Position numbers and translations under genes: made by a program
Notes under the pieces: model-generated
The model's database searches: none
What the model was told of the DNA's origin: nothing
The model's input: only the letters and a program-made list of their open reading frames with translations
NCBI GenBank assembly: GCA_964493945.1
Contig: CAZBQG010000166.1
Location: forward strand, 1 to 9,840
From: CAZBQG01 sp964493945
GTDB taxonomy: Bacteria > Pseudomonadota > Alphaproteobacteria > Rhodospirillales > UBA2165
DNA length: 9,840 bases
Reading direction: 5' to 3'
Shown here: positions 1 to 6,632 of the stretch, piece after piece
Layout: each line of letters opens with the position of its first letter
Position numbering within the stretch: position 1 is the first letter of the stretch

Positions 1-360
1 CCCCCCTGACCAAACGAAGCACTTGCGGGACCCCGAATTCAGGGGAATTCCGTCACTTCCGGGACCTCCTCGGAACAAGGGTAATCCCTGGCAATGGCTT
101 TTCGCCACTTTCGGCAGGATCTGGCCAGAATTGAGCGTGTTGTGTGGGCAACAAGGGATGAATTTAATACCGCACCCGCAAACAAAAGCTTTTGCAAACC
201 ACCAAAATCTGCTACATGATCCAGTGAAGGGCATGTCGCGAAAGCGTTAAAGCCAAACGCCTTGACCGGTAACGGCCATGCACTTACCCCAAATGCCAAA
301 GGAAATCGGTAACTTGGCCAAGTTGGTCGCCCGAGAATTGGTGAGGCGGGGCGCATTCAT
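1..360. other. Upstream region without a recognisable gene
   Basis: I recognise no protein here. One plus-strand frame is open from the left edge to the stop at 248-250 (about 82 codons), and a minus-strand frame is open over 39-356. Neither translation resembles a known family, and the two overlap, so at most one could be real. The plus-strand frame could be the tail of a gene entering from the left, but it does not look like the C-terminus of PrmC, the methyltransferase often found upstream of DUF4167 in Alphaproteobacteria. No tRNA or terminator with a clear U-tract is visible. There is a perfect 12-bp palindrome at 183-194. Confidence 0.5.
178..199. repeat. 12-bp perfect palindrome flanked by direct repeats
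   Basis: CAAAAGCTTTTG at 183-194 is its own reverse complement. It is bracketed by two overlapping copies of GCAAAC (178-183 and 194-199). It could be a protein-binding site in the spacer before the DUF4167 gene, but a chance palindrome is equally possible. Confidence 0.25.
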
Positions 361-381
361 TTGTACAGAAGAAATGATATT

Positions 382-858
382 ATGAAACAAGGTTCAAACT
401 CGCGGCGTATGCGTGGCCGTTCCAACGGCAAAAGACCCGCCAAGAGCAATCATTTTGACAGCAACGGCCCGGAGGTACGGGTACGCGGCACAGCTCAGCA
501 GGTTTTGGATAAATATCTCACATTGGCCCGTGACGCGGATTCGGTCGGTGACCGGGTAGCGTCGGAAAATTACTATCAGCATGCCGAGCACTATTACCGG
601 ATACTGCATGCGGACGACAAAGGGGATGGGCAGAAAAACCGCAATAATCGTCCCCAGCAGGACCAAAACCGCCACGAAGAACCCGGCCGGGAATCGGCCC
701 AGGCCGAAGTGGTGCCCATAAATCCACCTCCCGTACGCAGCACCCCGGAAGTCAATCCGGAACAGGCCATCATCGCCGAGTTGGATGGATCAAGTGTCCC
801 GCAAGAACCGGCCGAGGAGGAGAAGGCGAAAACGGAAAGAGTGTCCGACACCCATTAA
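382..858 (+). CDS. DUF4167 domain protein
   Basis: A 158-residue protein with an N-terminal DUF4167 domain (about residues 1-80). The start is very basic (MKQGSNSRRMRGRSNGKR), followed by a conserved block that includes the DSNGPEVRVRG and AENYYQHAEHYYRI-like signatures (SENYYQHAEHYYRI here). The remaining half is acidic, rich in Pro, Gln and Glu, and probably disordered. The ATG at 382 is preferred over the in-frame TTG at 361 because family members begin MKQG-. The Shine-Dalgarno is weak (AGAAGAAA about 8 nt upstream). The biochemical role is unknown; the Arg/Gly-rich N-terminus suggests nucleic-acid or ribosome association, but that is inference. clpB lies 127 bp downstream on the same strand, an arrangement common in Alphaproteobacteria, and this supports the assignment. 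Confidence 0.9.
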   Translation: MKQGSNSRRMRGRSNGKRPAKSNHFDSNGPEVRVRGTAQQVLDKYLTLARDADSVGDRVASENYYQHAEHYYRILHADDKGDGQKNRNNRPQQDQNRHEEPGRESAQAEVVPINPPPVRSTPEVNPEQAIIAELDGSSVPQEPAEEEKAKTERVSDTH

Positions 859-895
859 GAGTTCAGGGAGCTTTAATAGCGGAGATTTCAAAAAC

Positions 896-929
896 GTCTC
901 GGCCACTTGCGAAAATCGCAAAACGAGAC
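896..929. repeat. Nested inverted repeat upstream of clpB
   Basis: An outer pair GTCTCG (896-901) / CGAGAC (924-929) encloses an inner pair TTGCGA (907-912) / TCGCAA (916-921) around an AAA loop. Each arm pair is a perfect 6-bp match, with 5 nt and 2 nt of unpaired sequence between the stems. No U-run follows, so a classical intrinsic terminator for the DUF4167 gene is unlikely. It overlaps the -35 of the candidate heat-shock promoter, so an operator role is possible. It does not match CIRCE (TTAGCACTC-N9-GAGTGCTAA). Confidence 0.55.
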
Positions 930-935
930 ATATTT
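906..935 (+). promoter_or_regulatory. Candidate RpoH (heat-shock) promoter for clpB
   Basis: CTTGCG at 906-911 fits the CTTG core of alphaproteobacterial sigma-32 -35 elements. CATATTT at 929-935, 17 nt downstream, matches six of seven positions of the CYTATNT-type -10 element. The expected start of transcription is near 941, just before the strong Shine-Dalgarno at 943-950. clpB is a classical RpoH target, so the context fits, but the motif match alone is modest. Confidence 0.4.
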
Positions 936-942
936 ATCAGCA

Positions 943-979
943 GGGAGGGGCCACTCATATGGTTCTGGGATGTTGGTAA
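943..979 (+). CDS. Six-codon leader ORF (MVLGCW) before clpB
   Basis: A strong Shine-Dalgarno, GGGAGGGG (943-950), stands 8 nt before an ATG at 959-961. That ATG opens a six-codon reading frame, MVLGCW, ending at TAA 977-979, only 6 nt before the clpB ATG at 986. The frame is the same as clpB's, so the TAA blocks an N-terminal extension of ClpB. The clpB ATG itself has only a poor, too-close GGA in front of it, so ribosomes loaded at the leader could reinitiate on clpB. The ORF spans 959-979; the interval here includes its binding site. It could also be a chance ATG, with the Shine-Dalgarno serving clpB at an unusually long distance. Confidence 0.35.
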
Positions 980-985
980 CGGAAC

Positions 986-3577
986 ATGGATTTCGAAAAA
1001 TATACCGAACGTTCGCGTGGTTTCATGCAGGCCGCGCAGACCCTTGCGTCCCGCTCCAGCCACCAAAGGCTAACGCCGGAGCATCTGCTGAAAGTCATGC
1101 TGGGCGACCCCGATGGTCTGGCTGCCAATCTGATCACTGCCGCCGGCGGTGATGCCGGGAAGGCTTTGGCCGGGGTTGAGACCCATCTGGATGGATTACC
1201 GAAAATCGAAGGCGGAGGCGCGGGCGAGCTGTTTTTAGCCCCTGAAGCGGGCAAAATCCTGGCGCGCGCCGAGGAATTGGCCGAAAAAGCGGGTGATGGT
1301 TATGTCAGCGCCGAACGTCTGCTTTTGGCCTTGCTGATCGAGCCGGGAACGGCGGCGGGCCAGGCCCTGAAGGATACAGGCCTGACGGCCAAAAGCCTGA
1401 ACCGGGCGATTGAGGATCTGCGCAAGGGCCGGAAGGCCAACAGCGCCGGGGCCGAAAATTCATATGATGCGCTCCGTAAATTCGCCCGCGACCTGACCGA
1501 AGATGCAGCGGAAGGCAGGCTCGATCCGGTAATCGGGCGCGATGAGGAAATCCGCCGCACCATTCAGGTGCTGGCCCGGCGTACCAAGAACAATCCGGTT
1601 CTCATCGGCGAGCCCGGCGTCGGCAAGACAGCCATCGTCGAAGGCCTGGCCCAACGCATGATCAATGGCGATGTGCCAGAGGCGCTCAAAGACAAGCGGC
1701 TCATGAGCCTGGATCTGGGGTCCATGCTGGCCGGCGCCAAATTCAGAGGCGAATTCGAGGAACGGCTGAAAAACGTTCTGGCCGAAGTGGTTTCGGCCGA
1801 GGGTGAGATCGTTTTGTTCATCGATGAAATGCACACATTGGTGGGCGCCGGTGCCGCCGAAGGCGCCATTGATGCCTCCAATCTGTTGAAGCCGGCCCTG
1901 GCCCGGGGCGAATTGCATTGCGTCGGCGCGACGACGCTGAATGAATACCGCAAGCATGTGGAAAAGGACGCGGCGCTCGCCCGGCGCTTTCAGCCGGTGT
2001 TCATTCCCGAGCCCAGCGTCGAAGACACCATTTCGATTCTGCGCGGCATCAAGGAAAAATACGATCTCCATCACGGAGTCCGGATAACGGATGGCGCCCT
2101 GGTGGCGGCCGCCGCTCTTTCCAACCGCTACATATCGGACCGCTTCCTACCCGATAAGGCCATCGATCTGATCGATGAAGCGGCCAGCCGGCTGCGCATG
2201 GAGGTGGACAGCAAACCCGAAGAGGTGGACGAGCTGGACCGCCGGGTGATCCAGTTGAAGATCGAACGCGAAGCCCTGAAAAAAGAAGTGGACGAAGGAT
2301 CCCAGGACCGCCTGGTCAAGCTGGAAGACGAACTGACCCAAATGGAATTCAAGGCAACGGCCCTGACCACCCGCTGGCAGGCAGAGAAAAATGACATCGC
2401 GTCGACTCAGGAAACCAAGGGGCAATTGGAAAAGGCCCGCCTGGGTCTGGAGCGGGCCCTGCGGGAAGGGAAATATGAAGAAGCCGGCGAGCTGCAATAC
2501 AGCCTGATCCCCAAGCTTGAAAAAAAGCTGGAAGTGGCCGATGAGGAAGACACCCACAGTCTGGTTCAGGAAACCGTGACCGATGATCAGATCGCCTCCG
2601 TGGTTTCGCGATGGACCGGCATTCCGGTGGACAAGATGTTGCAGGGCGAGAGGGACAAGCTGGTCCATATGGAGGAAAAACTGGCGGGGCGGGTGATCGG
2701 CCAGGAAGAAGCGCTGAGCGTGGTTTCCAACGCCGTGCGCCGGGCCCGGGCGGGTCTGCAGGATGAAGCCCAACCCATGGGATCGTTTTTGTTCATAGGC
2801 CCGACCGGCGTCGGCAAGACCGAACTGACCAAGGCGTTGGCCGAATTTTTGTTCGATGATGAAGCTGCGTTGCTGCGCATCGACATGTCCGAATATATGG
2901 AAAAACATGCAGTCGCCCGCCTGATAGGAGCACCACCCGGCTATGTGGGTTATGATGAAGGGGGCGCGCTGACCGAAGCCGTGCGCCGCCGGCCCTATCA
3001 GGTGATCCTCTTCGACGAAGTGGAAAAGGCCCATCCCGATGTCTTCAATGTGCTTCTCCAGATGCTGGATGATGGCCGGCTGACCGATGGCCAGGGCCGC
3101 ACGGTGGATTTCCGCAACACCTTGATCATTCTCACTTCCAATCTGGGCTCGGACATATTGGCGGGTCAGGAAGAAGGTCATGATTCGGAAGAGGTGCGGG
3201 GCGAAGTCATGGAAGAAGTGCGTGCCGCCTTCCGCCCCGAATTTCTCAACCGGCTGGATGAAATTATTCTGTTCCACCGCCTGTTCCGCGCCCAGATGGA
3301 TGGCATCGTCGATATCCAGCTGGGTCATCTGGCCAAACGGCTTGCAATGCAGGGCATGAATTTGAAGCTGGACAGCCCGGCCCGTGCCTGGCTGGCCCAG
3401 GCGGGCTATGATCAGGCCTATGGGGCCAGGCCCCTGAAACGGGTCATCCAGCGCAATCTAGAAAACCCCCTGGCCAGCCTGATTCTGGAAGACCGGCTGC
3501 GCGAAGGCCAGACCGTAAAAGTGACGGTGGGCGAGGCCGGCCTAGTGATCGACGGGCTGGACGCGGCTGCGGCCTAG
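986..3577 (+). CDS. clpB: ATP-dependent chaperone ClpB
   Basis: Hsp100 disaggregase that, with DnaK/DnaJ/GrpE, threads aggregated proteins through a hexameric ring in the cytoplasm. The 863 residues match the family's usual length (about 857-870). Domains in order: Clp N-domain (about 1-150), first AAA+ module with Walker A GEPGVGKT (208-215) and Walker B VLFIDE (276-281), the coiled-coil middle domain (about 400-530), second AAA+ module with Walker A GPTGVGKT (605-612) and Walker B VILFDE (673-678), and the C-terminal small domain with GARPLKR. The second pore loop has the conserved tyrosine (GYVGY, Tyr653). The first pore loop reads KFRGEFEERL, with Phe where E. coli has Tyr, a conservative aromatic change. 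The start MDFEKYTERSRGF is the canonical ClpB N-terminus. The stop codon overlaps that of the convergent amidohydrolase gene. Confidence 0.98.
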   Translation: MDFEKYTERSRGFMQAAQTLASRSSHQRLTPEHLLKVMLGDPDGLAANLITAAGGDAGKALAGVETHLDGLPKIEGGGAGELFLAPEAGKILARAEELAEKAGDGYVSAERLLLALLIEPGTAAGQALKDTGLTAKSLNRAIEDLRKGRKANSAGAENSYDALRKFARDLTEDAAEGRLDPVIGRDEEIRRTIQVLARRTKNNPVLIGEPGVGKTAIVEGLAQRMINGDVPEALKDKRLMSLDLGSMLAGAKFRGEFEERLKNVLAEVVSAEGEIVLFIDEMHTLVGAGAAEGAIDASNLLKPALARGELHCVGATTLNEYRKHVEKDAALARRFQPVFIPEPSVEDTISILRGIKEKYDLHHGVRITDGALVAAAALSNRYISDRFLPDKAIDLIDEAASRLRMEVDSKPEEVDELDRRVIQLKIEREALKKEVDEGSQDRLVKLEDELTQMEFKATALTTRWQAEKNDIASTQETKGQLEKARLGLERALREGKYEEAGELQYSLIPKLEKKLEVADEEDTHSLVQETVTDDQIASVVSRWTGIPVDKMLQGERDKLVHMEEKLAGRVIGQEEALSVVSNAVRRARAGLQDEAQPMGSFLFIGPTGVGKTELTKALAEFLFDDEAALLRIDMSEYMEKHAVARLIGAPPGYVGYDEGGALTEAVRRRPYQVILFDEVEKAHPDVFNVLLQMLDDGRLTDGQGRTVDFRNTLIILTSNLGSDILAGQEEGHDSEEVRGEVMEEVRAAFRPEFLNRLDEIILFHRLFRAQMDGIVDIQLGHLAKRLAMQGMNLKLDSPARAWLAQAGYDQAYGARPLKRVIQRNLENPLASLILEDRLREGQTVKVTVGEAGLVIDGLDAAAA

Positions 3578-4578
3578 AAAGATTCCGCCAGGCGCGGGAA
3601 CAATTGACGCGCATTTTCCTCAAAAATCCGTTGCCGTTCATCCGGGCCCAGCCAGGATATGTTTTCGATGACCGGCTTCAGGTCATCGCGCGGCCGGCCC
3701 GTGGCGGGATCGGTGGCGGATCCGGTCCCCGGCGTGTCGGTGCCGAACAGGCAATTTTCGGCTCCGGCGATGCGGATCAGCAACTCGAGGGATTCCTGGT
3801 TATAGAGAACCGTGTCGAAATAAAATTTGCGCAGACGGTCATCGAAACTCTCACCCTCCTTGTCGGCAAAGGCCAGATAGGCGCGGCTGCCCCGGTAGCG
3901 GCCCACTTGATAAGGCAGCGATCCGCCGCCATGGGCGATGATCAGTTTGAGGGAAGGGAAGTCCCTGAACAGGCTTGAGCGCAGAATAGACAGGGCGGCG
4001 ATGCTTTCCTCGGTGATGAAATGTTCGCTCTGGCTTTCGCGGCCCGTTCGGCAGCCGCCGGTATGGATCAGCCCGGGCACATCCAGCTCGACCATTTTTT
4101 CATAGAGCGGATACCAGAATTCTTCGCCCATGCCCGGCGTTTGCTGGTCGCCCTCGCCGGGATCGGGATTGATCATGCAGCCGACGAAGCCGAGCTCCAT
4201 GACGCAGCGCTCCAACTCTTCGGTGCAGTTTGCCGGGCTCACGCCGGTGGTCTGGGGCAGGCCCGCCATGCCCTGGAACCTGGTGGGATACATTGTCACC
4301 TGGCGGGCAATGACATTGTTGGCTGCCGCCGCCATCCAGCCGACGATTTTTTCACTGGTCTCGGCGTTGGGAATGCCCCACGGCCGGGGCGGAATGAGTT
4401 GCAAATCGATGCCGTATTCATCCATGAGGGCAAGATGGCGGGTCAGTGCCTTCTCGATGTCGGCGTCGCTGATCCCCGGATCGCCTTGGCCGAAATCGCC
4501 CCGATTGGCTATCAGCCCGTAATTATAGCCATAAAGCGCCTGCGGCGCGGTGGTATGTCCATGCACATCGATGATCAT
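3574..4578 (-). CDS. LigJ/ACMSD-like amidohydrolase
   Basis: Metal-dependent TIM-barrel hydrolase of the amidohydrolase-2 family, 334 residues. It begins MIIDVHGH, so His6 and His8 form the HxH metal motif. Further likely ligands or catalytic residues are His172 (LIHTGG), His216 (AHGGGSLPYQ) and Asp281 (FGTDTPG). Overall similarity, including the NPDP and FWYPLYEK segments, is closest to 4-oxalomesaconate hydratase LigJ; ACMSD-type decarboxylases are the alternative. From memory, LigJ has Glu at the position of Asp281, so the exact reaction is open. The ATG at 4578 is chosen over the upstream in-frame start at 4644 because it begins the beta-1 strand, has GGGAG 8 nt upstream, and overlaps the preceding gene's stop as ATGA, implying translational coupling. 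It is the last gene of the four-gene cluster. Confidence 0.88.
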   Translation of the reverse strand: MIIDVHGHTTAPQALYGYNYGLIANRGDFGQGDPGISDADIEKALTRHLALMDEYGIDLQLIPPRPWGIPNAETSEKIVGWMAAAANNVIARQVTMYPTRFQGMAGLPQTTGVSPANCTEELERCVMELGFVGCMINPDPGEGDQQTPGMGEEFWYPLYEKMVELDVPGLIHTGGCRTGRESQSEHFITEESIAALSILRSSLFRDFPSLKLIIAHGGGSLPYQVGRYRGSRAYLAFADKEGESFDDRLRKFYFDTVLYNQESLELLIRIAGAENCLFGTDTPGTGSATDPATGRPRDDLKPVIENISWLGPDERQRIFEENARQLFPRLAESF

Positions 4579-5651
4579 TGTTCCCACTCCCTGTCCAGTA
4601 TTCTCAGCCGGCCGTTCTCCCAGCGGCCAACCCGCAGCACGCATTCTGGCAGGCCTCCCGGCCGGAAGCGCAAGGGGCCGACGACGGTGGAAAAGCTTCC
4701 CTTCCGGATGGTCCGGCGGAGCGCATCCGGCTCCCAGACACCGGCCATCTCGGCGGCCTGTGCCAGCACTTCGCCACAGGCAAAGCCGCCTGCGCCGTGG
4801 AATTCCGCCGCCTCGCCATATGCGGACTTGAAGTCGGCGGCGAATTCAAGGGATCTGGGATCGGCGATCCCGGGCACCCAGGTGAGCCTCATATGCACGC
4901 CCTCATTGGCCGCACCCAGACCCACATCCCCGGCCGAGGGATTGTCCGAATGCCAGATCATATCCGCCGGAATGCCGGCGTCGTGGGCTGCCTTCAGGCA
5001 GGATTGCCGGGGCTCGTCGCCGCGCCCATGATCGAGCCCGATGAGCAGGGCCGCGGGATCGGTATCCTTCACGCGGGCCATCAGGGTGGCGTAATCGAAA
5101 GGCGGCTCGCCGATCGCCTGATCATGGACCAGCCCGATACAGAGGGCGTCTGCGTGGTGGCGCGTACCGGCGGCTACCGCCTGGCCGATGCGCCCATCGG
5201 TGTGGACCAGCGCCGCCGTCCGCGCGTCCGCGCGCCCTAAATGTTCGAGGAACGGCTTGGCGTAATCGAAATCGCAACCCGGCCAGCACAGGAACTGATG
5301 ATTGAGCCCCGGCTGGAAATCGGCATGCGAGCCGTGGGTGCCTTGCAAGAGCAGCGCCTGGGCCTGTTCGGCGACCTGGGTTACCGGTGCCATCAGACGC
5401 GTGTGGCAGGGGCCGAGCAGGATGGAGATACCATCCTCCTGGATCAGGCGGCGATAGTTTTCCGCTGCCTTTTCGGGCTCGCTTTCGTCGTCATACACCC
5501 GGGCCTCGACCAGCCTGCCCAGAATGCCCCCCGCCTCATTGATCTGGTTCAGCCAGAGCTCATGGGCGCGCTGATAGTGCAGCGCGGATTGGGCCAACCG
5601 CCCGGTCCTGGACAGACTGTAGCCGAGGTTCAGCACCGCGCCACCGGTCAT
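4575..5651 (-). CDS. Type I periplasmic-binding-fold protein lacking a signal peptide
   Basis: A 358-residue protein resembling the Leu/Ile/Val-type substrate-binding family (Peripla_BP_6-like). Seen: the beta-1/TG segment LGYSLSRTGRLA (9-20), WLNQINEAGGILGR (33-46), YDDESEP (53-59) and ILLGPCHT (77-84), in the usual order. Family members are normally exported partners of ABC transporters, yet this one begins at beta-1 with MTGGAVLNLGYS and has no hydrophobic leader. The upstream frame has only 15 more sense codons before a TGA, with no ATG, GTG or TTG start, so a missed signal sequence is unlikely. No permease or ATPase genes are adjacent. Only 2 nt separate it from the upstream gene, and no Shine-Dalgarno is evident, so translation is probably coupled. 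A cytoplasmic ligand sensor (as with AmiC) is a reasonable inference, not a demonstrated role. Confidence 0.8.
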   Translation of the reverse strand: MTGGAVLNLGYSLSRTGRLAQSALHYQRAHELWLNQINEAGGILGRLVEARVYDDESEPEKAAENYRRLIQEDGISILLGPCHTRLMAPVTQVAEQAQALLLQGTHGSHADFQPGLNHQFLCWPGCDFDYAKPFLEHLGRADARTAALVHTDGRIGQAVAAGTRHHADALCIGLVHDQAIGEPPFDYATLMARVKDTDPAALLIGLDHGRGDEPRQSCLKAAHDAGIPADMIWHSDNPSAGDVGLGAANEGVHMRLTWVPGIADPRSLEFAADFKSAYGEAAEFHGAGGFACGEVLAQAAEMAGVWEPDALRRTIRKGSFSTVVGPLRFRPGGLPECVLRVGRWENGRLRILDREWEQ

Positions 5652-5653
5652 CG

Positions 5654-6610
5654 TCAGATATCGATCTCGCGCCCGAGCCCCTGCTCCTTGGCGCGTTCAA
5701 GCACCCAGGCGCCTGCCGCCACGTCTTCCGCCGCGACGCCCAGGGTATCCAGCAGCGTGATCTGATCGGCTGATTTCCGCCCCGGAATTTTGCCCGAGAC
5801 CACCTCGTGCAACTCGACCACCGCGGACCAGCGGAGCGAGCCCCTTGTATGGGCGGCCCAGATCAGCTCGCCGCATTCATCGCGCGCCTGATCCAAATTC
5901 TCGACGACCACGAGGTCTGCGCGCTTGACCGCTTCCACATCCAGCTCGCGGCGGACCAGCGAAGTGGCCCCGATGGCGCTGACATGCATGCCGGGACGCA
6001 GCCATTCTCCCATCAGCACGGGATCGTTGGCGGCACTCACTGTGATCACGATATCGGCGCCCTCGACGCACGCCTCCGCGCTGCTCACCGCCACCGCCTC
6101 AATGCCGTGCTTTTCGGCCATCTCGGCGGTGAAGGCGCCGCGCTTTTCAGCCGTCCGGCTGTAGGCCTTGATCCGTTTTATAGGGCGCACCGCCATCATC
6201 GCCGCCATCTGGCCCCGCGCTTCGCGCCCGGTGCCGATGATCCCGATATTTTCCGCATCCTCGCGGGCCATGAGTTTGGTTCCCAAGGCGGACACCGCCG
6301 AAGTGCGGATCTCACCCATATCCTTGGCATCCATGATCGCCGCCAGATCGCCGGTCGCCAGATCGAAAAGCATGACCAGATACCGCACCGGGTTCGCCAC
6401 CCTTCCGTAGGTCTTAAAGCCATAGGCGCCAAAGCCATAAGCGCCGCCGCTCATGGTGCGGTGAAAGCCCTGGGGGAGATTGAGCGATTGGCGTGGAAAA
6501 TTCTCGGCCAGGCCTTCCGCTTCCTGGCGGAACAAATCTTCCATGATATTTACGCAGTCCGCGTAGCTCAGCAGAGAGCGCACATCTTCATTGCTCAGAT
6601 AAAGTGGCAT
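5654..6610 (-). CDS. Ornithine cyclodeaminase/mu-crystallin family protein
   Basis: A 318-residue NAD(P)-dependent Rossmann-fold protein of the OCD/mu-crystallin family. Visible motifs: the N-terminal substrate region MSGGAYGFGAYGFKTYG (53-69) with Lys66, IRTSAVSALGTK (101-112) with the family RT pair, and the dinucleotide motif GIIGTGREARG (123-133). The segment SAIGATSLVRRELD (211-224) lacks the Asp that true ornithine cyclodeaminase has in its GGDCPGKTEL-like motif, so a different dehydrogenase, ketimine reductase or imine-forming activity is more likely. The ATG at 6610 is chosen because MPLYLSNEDV is the family's usual start and an AGGAGG-type ribosome binding site lies at 6621-6628; the in-frame extension to 6697 runs into the dioxygenase gene. 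It sits 22 nt after the dioxygenase and 2 nt before the binding-fold gene. Confidence 0.88.
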   Translation of the reverse strand: MPLYLSNEDVRSLLSYADCVNIMEDLFRQEAEGLAENFPRQSLNLPQGFHRTMSGGAYGFGAYGFKTYGRVANPVRYLVMLFDLATGDLAAIMDAKDMGEIRTSAVSALGTKLMAREDAENIGIIGTGREARGQMAAMMAVRPIKRIKAYSRTAEKRGAFTAEMAEKHGIEAVAVSSAEACVEGADIVITVSAANDPVLMGEWLRPGMHVSAIGATSLVRRELDVEAVKRADLVVVENLDQARDECGELIWAAHTRGSLRWSAVVELHEVVSGKIPGRKSADQITLLDTLGVAAEDVAAGAWVLERAKEQGLGREIDI

Positions 6611-6620
6611 GATTCCCGCC

Positions 6621-6628
6621 AGCCTCCT
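6621..6628 (-). promoter_or_regulatory. Ribosome binding site fixing the OCD-family start
   Basis: On the minus strand this reads AGGAGGCT, about 10 nt before the ATG at 6610. It lies just after the dioxygenase stop (6633-6635) and supports the shorter OCD-family protein over the extension to 6697. Confidence 0.7.
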
Positions 6629-6632
6629 TTTT

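Noticed and set aside
361..381. TTG start at 361 for the DUF4167 protein
   Set aside because: It would add seven residues not found in the family, whose members begin MKQG- at the ATG at 382.
896..929. CIRCE/HrcA operator upstream of clpB
   Set aside because: The arms are GTCTCG/CGAGAC and TTGCGA/TCGCAA with different spacing; the TTAGCACTC-N9-GAGTGCTAA pattern is absent.
2147..3328. Long minus-strand open frame (393 codons) inside clpB
   Set aside because: It lies antisense to an intact, highly conserved ClpB, its His/Gln/Phe-rich translation looks like a codon-bias shadow, and it matches no family I know.
4021..5031. Plus-strand open frame across the amidohydrolase and binding-protein genes
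   Set aside because: It is antisense to two well-supported coupled genes, and the translation has no recognisable domain.
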